IMG/VR virus record: IMGVR_UViG_3300028598_000004
Location: 1 to 31,614 of that record
Strand: one strand, 5' to 3'
Source: a virus
DNA: 31,614 nucleotides
A program made the position numbers and the translations under genes. Shown here piece after piece: positions 22,310 through 29,856 of this stretch. Within the stretch, counting starts at the first letter, position 1, and each line of letters begins with the position of its first letter. The notes beneath the pieces are model-generated. The model worked only from the letters and a program-made list of their open reading frames with translations, had not been told where the DNA came from and did not search any database.

Positions 22310-24715
22310 TTAGTTCACAACAAATATTCGTCTTGTTATTCCACCACGAATTATAAAAGATTCATTCGCAGCTACACCTATAACTTCTGTATCGCATCTA
22401 ACAGTTCTGTGACGTTTAACAACAGCATCATTATCTATTATATCAATAGTCTCTATAATACCTAATACATTACGTGATCCTGACCTAATGACAGTGGCAT
22501 CATTATCTGTAATGGTAATGATTTCCGTAATGCCTGTAACAACACGATCGGTGGCACGTGTTACAATAGCATCATTATCTGTAATATCAATCGTTTCTGT
22601 AATACCTAGAACAATACGATCAGTAGTTACAGTAGCATCATTATCTTCAATTATAATATCGTCTGTAATACCTACAACATTACGTGATCTATTGATATTA
22701 GAATCATTAGTAATAAAATCAACAGTTTCTGTAATGCCAGTAACAGTGCGATCAACACCACGTGTTATAATTGCATCATTATCTATAACGTCAATAGTAT
22801 CTGTTATACCGCTAACATTACGTGATCTATTGATAGTAGCATCATTGTCTATAACATCAATAGTATCTGTAATACTTGTTACATCACGAGTCCTATTGAT
22901 AGTTGCATCATTGTCAACAATATCAATAGTATCTGTAATACCAATAACACTACGATCAACACCACGAGTTACTATTGCATCATTATCTACTATATCGATA
23001 GTGTCTGTAATACCAATAACAATACGATCAGTGGTACGTGTTACAACTGCATCATTATCTACTATATCGATAGTGTCTGTTATGCTACTAACAATACGAG
23101 ATTTATTTACAGTAGCATCATTATCTACTATATCAATAGTATCTGTGATACCTGTTACATCGCGAGTCCTATTGATAGTTGCATCATTGTCAACAATATC
23201 AATAGTATCTGTAATACCAATAACATTACGAGACCTATTGATAGTTGCATCATTATCTACTATATCAATGGTATCTGTGATACCAGTAATAATGCGATCA
23301 GTGGCACGTGTTACAATAGCATCGTTATCTACTATGTCGATAGTATCTGTAATACCAATAACATTACGAGACCTATTGATAATTGCATCATTATCTACTA
23401 TGTTAATGGTATCTGTAATACCAGTAACAGTACGATCAGTAGAAAATGATACTATCGCATCATTAGTAACAATACTAATAGTTTCAGTTGTATCAACAAC
23501 TGCAGTAACTTCTAATTCTACTTTGTGGATAGTGCAACCAGTAGCACTACCAAAACCATAAACTTCAAGTTTTATACTATTGAGCTTATCCCACGTCCAC
23601 CCACCTGAATGTTCATCAAGGATGTCCCAGTTCGACCAGTCGGGAGTAGTTGTAACCGCAGAGAAAAAAGATAAAAGCGTATTATCCGTTTCACGTATCG
23701 ACAAGGCCATACTAGGCGAAACTTCTGCCCAGTAAACCCTCGTTCGTACTTGGCTTATAGTCCCACCGAATGAAGGAGCAGTACAGCCAACAGCGTAAAG
23801 GTTAAAAGACGTGCCCGCCGCCGTGGCGAACGTTGCCGTACTTCCGTCTAGGGCATTGGTCGGATTAGTAACCTGATACGGAGTTTGTTGTGAAACATTG
23901 CCATCAAAGTAGTATGTATCTGTATCGCTAGATCCAGCAACTATTCTATCACGAGTAACAGTAGCATCATTATCTACTATTGTAATGGTATCTGTGATGC
24001 CTGTAACAATACGATTAGTAGCACGAGTAACAGTAGCATCGTTATCTGTAATAGTAATAACATCTGTGATACCAACGACAATACGAGATTTATTAACAGT
24101 AGCATCATTGTCTACTATATCAATAGTATCTGTAATACCTATTACATCGCGGGTTCTATTAATACTAGCATTGTTATCAACAACATCAACTGTATCTGTT
24201 ATGCCTGTAACTGTTCTATTTGCTTGAGCTGTATAATCAACTTCAAGCTCAAGAGCATCAACATCTAAATAGAAACCATCAGGACCTTTAGCCTTTGAGT
24301 AAGCAGATTGTATTAATGTTACAGTAGCTGCATTGTACTGTGCTTCGGAGAATGTACCGACCGCAATTGATTTATCGGTGAAGCCGTTATTTTCATCAGC
24401 AGCAGTTGTATATTCTATATCGTAAGTACTACCACCAACATCTAGCCTAAATCTGTATGTTGTAGTATCACCACTACCTGGGTTTACAAGTCTTGCACGT
24501 ACACGAAATGTAGCTGAATTAACTGTACCAAATGATGCAAGATCTGATAATGCCCATATTGCATCATCATTTACTGCATCATCAACAATTGTATTATTAA
24601 CTGAACCATCAGCAGAAGCAACTGTTTCATCAATTAATGTATAATCATTAGTTGATAATATAATTACCGTACTAGTTGTCGCATTGGCATTAGGGACGAG
24701 TTTTTCTATAGCCAT
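22310..24715 (-). CDS. Repeat-rich tail fibre-like protein (801 aa)
   Basis: The N-terminal globular beta domain (about 1-160) starts MAIEKLVPNANATTSTVIIL. It is followed by five short repeats with consensus GITDTIDIVDNDAT, a second beta domain (about 265-405) and then about 17 further copies. Each unit is a strand-turn-strand with DNDA at its turn, so the protein should form a long rod of stacked beta turns. Such repeats are typical of phage fibre or appendage shafts. The extreme C-terminus ends RGGITRRIFVVN. No enzyme motif is visible. The start overlaps the Cys-rich gene by 10 nt. The rod could place a receptor-binding or adhesion tip away from the particle. Confidence 0.72.
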   Translation of the reverse strand: MAIEKLVPNANATTSTVIILSTNDYTLIDETVASADGSVNNTIVDDAVNDDAIWALSDLASFGTVNSATFRVRARLVNPGSGDTTTYRFRLDVGGSTYDIEYTTAADENNGFTDKSIAVGTFSEAQYNAATVTLIQSAYSKAKGPDGFYLDVDALELEVDYTAQANRTVTGITDTVDVVDNNASINRTRDVIGITDTIDIVDNDATVNKSRIVVGITDVITITDNDATVTRATNRIVTGITDTITIVDNDATVTRDRIVAGSSDTDTYYFDGNVSQQTPYQVTNPTNALDGSTATFATAAGTSFNLYAVGCTAPSFGGTISQVRTRVYWAEVSPSMALSIRETDNTLLSFFSAVTTTPDWSNWDILDEHSGGWTWDKLNSIKLEVYGFGSATGCTIHKVELEVTAVVDTTETISIVTNDAIVSFSTDRTVTGITDTINIVDNDAIINRSRNVIGITDTIDIVDNDAIVTRATDRIITGITDTIDIVDNDATINRSRNVIGITDTIDIVDNDATINRTRDVTGITDTIDIVDNDATVNKSRIVSSITDTIDIVDNDAVVTRTTDRIVIGITDTIDIVDNDAIVTRGVDRSVIGITDTIDIVDNDATINRTRDVTSITDTIDVIDNDATINRSRNVSGITDTIDVIDNDAIITRGVDRTVTGITETVDFITNDSNINRSRNVVGITDDIIIEDNDATVTTDRIVLGITETIDITDNDAIVTRATDRVVTGITEIITITDNDATVIRSGSRNVLGIIETIDIIDNDAVVKRHRTVRCDTEVIGVAANESFIIRGGITRRIFVVN
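22350..23490 (-). repeat. Tandem repeat array coding about 17 units of 20-24 aa
   Basis: On the minus strand this part of the 801-aa gene repeats a 60-72-bp unit coding GITDTIDIVDNDA(T/I)(I/V) plus a linker. Two alternating linkers are seen, NRSRNV/NRTRDV (about 20-aa period) and TRATDRIV/TRGVDRSV (about 22-aa period). Middle units are nearly identical in DNA; units at the C-terminal end are degenerate (for example CDTEVIGVAANES). Confidence 0.9.
23925..24220 (-). repeat. Short first block of the same repeat, about 5 units
   Basis: Four good copies and one decayed copy of the GITDTIDIVDNDAT unit lie between the two globular domains of the 801-aa protein. The decayed one reads VAGSSDTDTYYFDGN and merges into the second globular domain, suggesting that domain was inserted into a once continuous array. 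Confidence 0.85.
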
Positions 24716-24993
24716 CTCTCGCTCCCATGATCTGCTTTCTCAACACCAAAACCACATTCAAAACACTTTGTGAATGGTTTATCAGGCCAATCACGACAGT
24801 TAATACCATCAGTTAGTTTCGGTGCTACATCACGTTGGTATTCAGTAGACGCTAGAACAGCATCCCAGTCGCCTAGCTTACGGCGAAGACCACACACCCA
24901 CTGACGATCAGTGAGTGTGTTTTCTTCAAGGTGTTTGCATACCTGACCTTCCAGCCAACAGCAATGTCCTTCACTTGTGCCGTAGCAAGGCAT
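24706..24993 (-). CDS. Cys-rich phage protein, possible metal-binding (95 aa)
   Basis: Eight cysteines (C3, C11, C12, C19, C34, C66, C77, C80), with C-x2-C near the end (KCFECG). The Trp-rich middle RQWVCGLRRKLGDWDAVL and GINCRDWPDKP are blocks I recognise from small phage proteins of unknown role. It probably folds around one or two zinc ions or disulphides. It lies among tail genes (9 nt after the 158-aa gene, 10-nt overlap with the 801-aa gene), so it may be structural or an assembly helper. No function can be given. Confidence 0.65.
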   Translation of the reverse strand: MPCYGTSEGHCCWLEGQVCKHLEENTLTDRQWVCGLRRKLGDWDAVLASTEYQRDVAPKLTDGINCRDWPDKPFTKCFECGFGVEKADHGSERWL

Positions 24994-25002
24994 TAGCTAC
25001 TC

Positions 25003-25479
25003 TTATGCACCTTGATCAGCAGTCGCAAACGGAGCACCCCAAGAGATCGTAAGATCACCAGTTGTTCCATCAAACACACCACCAAGATCGACGTAACCAA
25101 TACAATTCTTATTAGTAGCTGTATCTGAATAGATAATGCCCCAATAGTTTGTAGTTGGGTTACCGGCGTTAATACCCCAAGTTGCAGGATCACCAAAGTC
25201 AATGTGAATTACACCACCAACAATAGAGACTGACGGAGTTGCAAGTGTCTGACCACCAGCAGGATAGTTACCACCAGACTGTTCATTAGTTGAGTAATTA
25301 ACCGTACCACCAGCACCCCAGCATGGATCAACTGCTTCAGGGACCGGAACAATCGTATTATCTACAATTGCACACTTAATGACATCAGGAGTTGCACCTA
25401 AGTCAAATGGACATTCAGGACTACCTTTAAATGAATAATTAATATATGAATCAAAAACTTTTACTGTACCTTGTGCCAT
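25003..25479 (-). CDS. Small virion/tail protein, unknown (158 aa)
   Basis: Starts MAQGTVKVFDSYINYSFKGS, then PFDLGATPDVIKCAIVDNTI, an extended beta region, and ends WGIIYSDTATNKNCIGYVDL then ISWGAPFATAD. This is a pattern I recognise in a widespread group of small phage virion proteins, often listed as decoration or minor tail proteins with Ig-like folds. No signal peptide. It begins two bases after the preceding stop. The exact role in this phage is not known. Confidence 0.65.
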   Translation of the reverse strand: MAQGTVKVFDSYINYSFKGSPECPFDLGATPDVIKCAIVDNTIVPVPEAVDPCWGAGGTVNYSTNEQSGGNYPAGGQTLATPSVSIVGGVIHIDFGDPATWGINAGNPTTNYWGIIYSDTATNKNCIGYVDLGGVFDGTTGDLTISWGAPFATADQGA

Positions 25480-25481
25480 GA

Positions 25482-25865
25482 TTATGCCTCGCTATAAAAT
25501 AAAGTTAACGCTAGTGAAACTACAGTACCTGTCTTATTTGTAGTTTCTAACCATACGTGTGAATTAGCAGGGATGAGATTGCTAGTAAAAGCTATTACAT
25601 CAATGCCTGTAGTTACTTCGGTAGTACCTGTGCCACCAGCGATTAACTCTGTGCCAATAGCACTCCTATCTGTTCCGTACCGAAGTGTCCACCGAACAAA
25701 AGGAGTTGAACCAATTAGGATTGGTCGTATTTTAAGTATCTTAAGCGCCCTATCAGTATAGAAGAATGATATGTCTTCTGAAACCGTAGGATTTTCAACG
25801 GTAATAGCCTTATTGTTATTAGGGTTACCGGAACCGCAATGTAAATCTGATAATTTAATAGTCAT
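25482..25865 (-). CDS. Small beta-sandwich tail protein, unknown (127 aa)
   Basis: An almost all-beta protein with ISFFYTDRALKILKIRPILI, VRWTLRYGTDRSAIGTELIA and PANSHVWLETTNKTGTVVSL. The sequence has the look of small phage tail or capsid ornament proteins, repeated in many phages beside fibre genes. No catalytic residues or membrane segment. It overlaps the 211-aa gene by ATGA, in the run of four small tail genes that precede the repeat-rich fibre protein. Confidence 0.62.
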   Translation of the reverse strand: MTIKLSDLHCGSGNPNNNKAITVENPTVSEDISFFYTDRALKILKIRPILIGSTPFVRWTLRYGTDRSAIGTELIAGGTGTTEVTTGIDVIAFTSNLIPANSHVWLETTNKTGTVVSLALTLFYSEA

Positions 25866-26497
25866 GATGTCTCAGAGCTTAATATTAGTTGTATGCGAAG
25901 TCCATAGTGCATACCAACATAATGTAAGTACGGCACTGGAAGAAGAGTACCCATTTCATATTCAATTGTAAATCTATCTCTTTGCAACTTACTATATAAT
26001 GTCCATGTACCACCACCATCTTCTTTAGTGTACCATAAAGTCATATCACTAGGTGCAGACTGAGTAGCTCGTTTATCATCAAGCTGAATGACTGCTGATA
26101 CTAATGTTGTACCTAAATCTTCTATTACTGTCTGACCTAAACTAGTATCATACCAAAATAGATATGTATTACCAGCAACTTTCCATGTTATAGTAAGTCT
26201 TGCATTTTGATCAAAAGTAAAATTAATATCTGTAATACCAAACACAATTGTAACTAATGTAACAGGAGGTCCAGTCGTGTTAGGAGTTACTGTAATCTCG
26301 CCAGTAATCTTATTATACGTTAATGTCCATGGTTGGTAAAGCAGACCCTCAGAAGTATCTTCAATTGCTAGTGGACCCATCTCATGTGAAATTAGACGTT
26401 TGAAAGCTCTAGCTTCTGGAGGAAGGAACACATCCTCAACAGGCACTGTAGACAGTCTGCCTTGAATATCTAATGGGTTTTCTGCTGGTATAGCCAT
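25862..26497 (-). CDS. Tail-associated protein, unknown (211 aa)
   Basis: The start is placed at ATG 26497, which shares one base with the preceding stop (TAATG) and has GGACTG upstream. A longer version from 26524 would add nine residues. The sequence starts MAIPAENPLDIQGRLSTVPV and is beta-rich with many Trp, Tyr and Phe (FWYDTSLGQTV, TLWYTKEDGGGTWTLYSKLQ). It likely packs as two or three beta sandwiches. Nothing points to an enzyme. Position suggests a tail-fibre accessory or tip component. Confidence 0.6.
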   Translation of the reverse strand: MAIPAENPLDIQGRLSTVPVEDVFLPPEARAFKRLISHEMGPLAIEDTSEGLLYQPWTLTYNKITGEITVTPNTTGPPVTLVTIVFGITDINFTFDQNARLTITWKVAGNTYLFWYDTSLGQTVIEDLGTTLVSAVIQLDDKRATQSAPSDMTLWYTKEDGGGTWTLYSKLQRDRFTIEYEMGTLLPVPYLHYVGMHYGLRIQLILSSETS

Positions 26498-27426
26498 TAT
26501 AATGCAGTCCAGCCGAATGTCCAATTCATAAGCATACTGTATGAAGCTGTTTTAGGTATGGCCAATCCACCTGGATTAGATGTAAACTCTGTTTGAAATT
26601 GTCCAGCTGTAGTTGTAATAAGTATACTTCTAATATCTTGATTCCAACCTGCAGAAGCTGCTGAACAGTTTACTTGAATTTCATAAGAGTTATCTAAATA
26701 ACTAGAGTTGTATTGGCTATCATTACCACAGTCTATACCTGTACCATTTGGCCCAAGTAGTACAGTACCAATAGTACCACTATAAGATTTCCAACCACCA
26801 CGACCAGTAACAACACCCATCTTAGTGCCAATATTAAAAGACTGCAAACTGCTAGTCACATTAGCTGCTCTAGTCTTAGTATCATATGTTACACCATCTA
26901 AAACTACTTGTGGACCATCTACATCTACTGTAGGAGCATAGTATCTTAGTTCATACGTTATATCTAAGAACTCATCTGATAATGGTGTAATAACCGTAGG
27001 TGTCTCTAAAATTGGATCAATTATTAAAGCTCTAGATATTAATGTACTACCAGACAAACCCCAACCAACGCCAGCTTCTTTTAAGTTCTCTCCACCAATT
27101 AACCCTGGATTAAATCTAAATCTCTTACGCTTCCAGCCATAGTAAGGAGGTGTTCCTTCTTGTCCATTTGTTGTTTCTTCTATTTGTGCAGTACCTTCAA
27201 TGTGTCCTAGCAGACTTGTATCATTAACAGTAGGAGCAGTATTATCTGTGCCTACTTGACAGTGCGTCATAAAATCAAAGTCTGCCATAGCATTACGACC
27301 AGCTACCAAAATCAAATTTGGGAAAAAGCCTGTATCTTGAGTTATTTCGCCGCTGTGTATATTAACAGTCTGAAAGCGTAGAAAGCCCTTAATACCAATA
27401 TTACAATGTATGTCTATTCGATTCAT
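26497..27426 (-). CDS. Tail protein, unknown (309 aa), paralogue of its upstream neighbour
   Basis: It shares with the 325-aa gene before it the block TGFFPNLILVAGRN...VGTDNTAPTVND, which there reads TGWRPNMILDQGIA...VGTSATPTVQT, and both have a similar strand pattern near FLDITYELRYYAP. Mostly beta, Gly/Ser/Thr-rich, with few charges. Likely a trimeric tail component. The two genes overlap by ATGA. GC is about 33-40% in the lines I counted, against 45-47% in the upstream gene, so the pair has separate recent histories. Confidence 0.62.
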   Translation of the reverse strand: MNRIDIHCNIGIKGFLRFQTVNIHSGEITQDTGFFPNLILVAGRNAMADFDFMTHCQVGTDNTAPTVNDTSLLGHIEGTAQIEETTNGQEGTPPYYGWKRKRFRFNPGLIGGENLKEAGVGWGLSGSTLISRALIIDPILETPTVITPLSDEFLDITYELRYYAPTVDVDGPQVVLDGVTYDTKTRAANVTSSLQSFNIGTKMGVVTGRGGWKSYSGTIGTVLLGPNGTGIDCGNDSQYNSSYLDNSYEIQVNCSAASAGWNQDIRSILITTTAGQFQTEFTSNPGGLAIPKTASYSMLMNWTFGWTAL

Positions 27427-28400
27427 GGCGTACCTCTTACAGAGATGATACGCATGTTGAATTTAAACTCATGGGTGTCTGTTTTCGACAATGGAGTACC
27501 GTCAGAAACCTTAGTGAAGTAGGTGAACATACCGTAGTCAATGATTGGTGAGTAGATATAGTTTATGTCCCTCGGACCCCAATCAACGTCAGCTGTCCAT
27601 CGCGTTTCTTGCCAGTAATCACCACCAAGAACCCCACCATAAAAATATGCACCGCTGATTCCTCCCATCTCGATAGCGGTGGCGTCCTTGGCTTCCAATA
27701 TTGTTGGCGCACGGCTGGCAGTACCAGCGTAAGACTGATTGCCTTCGCCGTTCAGTCTTAGAACTGTTGTATGTCCTGCTGAGGAATTTTGCACTAAAAA
27801 CATACCTACTTCGTAGTCATAATCCTCCCCGCTGATATCCATGACACCGAAATTAGAGGTTACAGGAAGTTGGAATGTGAGCTTGTGGTCTATGGTCAAC
27901 TCGTCAAACGGCCCCTTAACTATTGGTGCTGGCATTACCTGTCTCAGTCCGGCACCTAAAGTCCCATTTGAACCAGTGTAAGCTCCACATATAACAAACT
28001 CATTGATCGTTCCTTCTCCAGAGGCGGGACTCCAGACATAAGACATAATACTTACTTTTTCATAATTTGGTGTGCCAAGGTTTGTTCTTGCTCCGACTAT
28101 TTGACTGGTATTCGAGCCTAAAACAGTTCCCTGTATGCCTGTCATTGTCTGAACCGTTGGTGTAGCACTGGTTCCAACGTAAGCGGTTGACAGTGGGGTG
28201 ATAAAGCTGCCGTTATAGTAACCAGTAAAATGTGCTATGCCTTGATCTAAGATCATGTTAGGCCGCCAACCAGTTGTATATTTAATACGACCATCTGGCC
28301 CACGCAAAGTAGCGCGAAACTCGCCTTTGTGTCCGACCTTAAGAGAAGGAACTCCATCTCTGATATGAAGCTCTTTATATTTAGGAATCCAAATGTCCAT
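27423..28400 (-). CDS. Tail protein, GC-rich paralogue (325 aa)
   Basis: The start is ATG 28400 in a TAATG junction; an alternative in-frame start at 28421 lies in the preceding gene. It starts MDIWIPKYKELHIRDG and is beta-rich with a Gly/Tyr-rich middle (GGISGAYFYGGVLGGDYW). Two lines counted here gave 45% and 47% GC, clearly above the neighbours. The shared block with the 309-aa gene shows common ancestry. The composition points to recent exchange of this gene from another phage, as often seen for host-range parts. Confidence 0.62.
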   Translation of the reverse strand: MDIWIPKYKELHIRDGVPSLKVGHKGEFRATLRGPDGRIKYTTGWRPNMILDQGIAHFTGYYNGSFITPLSTAYVGTSATPTVQTMTGIQGTVLGSNTSQIVGARTNLGTPNYEKVSIMSYVWSPASGEGTINEFVICGAYTGSNGTLGAGLRQVMPAPIVKGPFDELTIDHKLTFQLPVTSNFGVMDISGEDYDYEVGMFLVQNSSAGHTTVLRLNGEGNQSYAGTASRAPTILEAKDATAIEMGGISGAYFYGGVLGGDYWQETRWTADVDWGPRDINYIYSPIIDYGMFTYFTKVSDGTPLSKTDTHEFKFNMRIISVRGTP

Positions 28401-28828
28401 TAAATTAAATCCATTGTGCATGTATCATTAATTGTGATTGATATTTGTAGTGACTCATCTGGTGTATCACCTTCGACTAACAGATATCTGTTACTACCAC
28501 TTACTGGTCCAATAGCTGCAGTATTAAAGTCTTCACCAGCATCATCAAACAAATACCAACGCTTCTGTATGTATGAAGCACTTACTGGTCCAATAGCTGC
28601 AGTATTAAAGTCTTCACCAGCATCATCAAACAAATACCAACGCTTCTGTATGTATGAAGCACTTACTGGTCCAATAGCTGCAGTATTAAAGTCTCCCCAG
28701 ATTTCTCCCATCTGTCCACCTGATACAGTGGCTGAAAAGACTAAGCCATCTGATACATCTACCGGATACAATGTTGTAGTTAAGACGATGGTTTCTTCAT
28801 CGCTAAACCACATGTAAATCGCTGCCAT
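28400..28828 (-). CDS. Small tail protein with internal 27-aa tandem repeats (142 aa)
   Basis: The N-terminal 45 residues start MAAIYMWFSDEETIVLTTTL. Then come two identical 27-aa copies (DFNTAAIGPVSASYIQKRWY LFDDAGE split by a space here only for length) and a third, shortened copy that runs into GSNRYLLVEGDTPDE. The end is a short beta segment. Neighbours are tail genes and both junctions are TAATG. The unique parts could be a complete small beta protein, so the repeats look like a recent expansion. Confidence 0.62.
   Translation of the reverse strand: MAAIYMWFSDEETIVLTTTLYPVDVSDGLVFSATVSGGQMGEIWGDFNTAAIGPVSASYIQKRWYLFDDAGEDFNTAAIGPVSASYIQKRWYLFDDAGEDFNTAAIGPVSGSNRYLLVEGDTPDESLQISITINDTCTMDLI
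28501..28694 (-). repeat. 81-bp exact tandem duplication with a third partial copy
   Basis: Copies at 28501-28581 and 28582-28662 are identical over all 81 bases. A third copy, 28663-28694, matches for 32 bases and then diverges. The period is a multiple of three (27 codons), so loss or gain of a unit keeps the reading frame. Confidence 0.97.
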
Positions 28829-29856
28829 TACTGTGGTACCTTAATACCTGTAACTGATACTTTAAGTCCAGTACCTTCTGTTATCGTCCCTATTTGATTT
28901 ATCCATACTTTAAACTGTGCATCGTCTGGTACACTAGTTATAGAAAACACAGGAGTTACTACTGAACCCACTGATGTATCCATGCCATCATCAATCTGTA
29001 TTTTAGTAGTAAATATACTAGTTCCATTCATTGTAATATCTACAATCAATGGCTGACCTTCAACAACTGTTGTTAAGTTAATACGAACGTAAGCTAATGT
29101 AAGTGGAAAAGAAGCTCTGAACGTAGTTGCTGGTAGTGATGCACTAACTTCAAGTGGTTTATACTCACTTGATGCAGATGCCACAATTGTATCATAATAG
29201 AGTGGTTCTGGTATATTAGCTATACAACCAGCTACAAAAGAGTATTCCCAAGTCAATGGTGACCATATAAAGTCAAATCTACCATTGTTGGTATTAATCA
29301 GTGCGTCTTCGTCAAGACTATCAATTGTCTTGCCATTACGCACAATAGAGATGTTATTGAGTCCTGCGTTGTTACCACAGTCCCAAACACCTACATAATC
29401 ATCTTCTTCAGGGTTAGGAGGTAAAGTAATAGTAATTGGACCAACATCAGAGTCAGCTAATACAACCTCGTGAGGATATTGTATTGTATAGTCTACATCA
29501 GTATATGTGTAAACTACATCACCACTACCACCACTACCACCACCACCTGAAACTCTGATGTACCGTCCAGGTTTGCTAACATGAATAGAGTTAGGTAGTA
29601 AGACAAGCACATTATCAGGTACAAGCATGCTGTCTGGATCGAAGTAATATTCAATCATTGCACCTATTTGGTGCAAACCAACATGTGGGTACTTGGTATA
29701 ATCAAGCGCTTTAATTACATCTACAGTCTCAAAGATGAATATAGCCTGTATACGTTGCATATTAACAACGTTAGGGCCTCGCGTTTGCTCAACCTTGCCG
29801 AAGCCTAAATCTAAGTCTTCGTGCCCGATTAATGATCTATAGAGTATTCTGGCCAT
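28828..29856 (-). CDS. Tail fibre protein with shared N-terminal anchor module (342 aa)
   Basis: Residues 1-100 (MARILYRSLIGHEDLDLGFG ... YYFDPDSMLVPDNVLVLLPN) match the visible N-terminus of the spike encoded next to it, and end in a Gly/Ser linker (SGGGGSGGSGD). The middle (120-215) has the strand pattern VGPITITLPPNPEEDDYVGV then WDCGNNAGLNNISIVRNG, a domain seen in many tail fibres. The C-terminal 120 residues are a beta domain of unknown type. It likely attaches to the tail through the same site as the spike, or to the spike itself. Start and stop junctions are TAATG. Confidence 0.7.
   Translation of the reverse strand: MARILYRSLIGHEDLDLGFGKVEQTRGPNVVNMQRIQAIFIFETVDVIKALDYTKYPHVGLHQIGAMIEYYFDPDSMLVPDNVLVLLPNSIHVSKPGRYIRVSGGGGSGGSGDVVYTYTDVDYTIQYPHEVVLADSDVGPITITLPPNPEEDDYVGVWDCGNNAGLNNISIVRNGKTIDSLDEDALINTNNGRFDFIWSPLTWEYSFVAGCIANIPEPLYYDTIVASASSEYKPLEVSASLPATTFRASFPLTLAYVRINLTTVVEGQPLIVDITMNGTSIFTTKIQIDDGMDTSVGSVVTPVFSITSVPDDAQFKVWINQIGTITEGTGLKVSVTGIKVPQ

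Noticed and set aside
22350-23490. CRISPR-like array
   Set aside because: The repeats are in frame, degenerate, protein-coding and lack unique spacers of constant length; there are no cas genes. The exonuclease at 5233-6021 is Cas4-like but is an ordinary phage recombination gene.
22488-23561. Long plus-strand open frame (357 codons) opposite the repeat-rich fibre gene
   Set aside because: It is the mirror of the repeat array, so stop codons are missing periodically. It is built of the same recurring hydrophobic unit, has no ribosome site and lies inside a well supported minus-strand gene.
28416-28817. Plus-strand frame of 133 codons opposite the 142-aa tail gene
   Set aside because: It exists because the 81-bp tandem copies repeat an open stretch. 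It opposes a gene with proper TAATG junctions on both sides.
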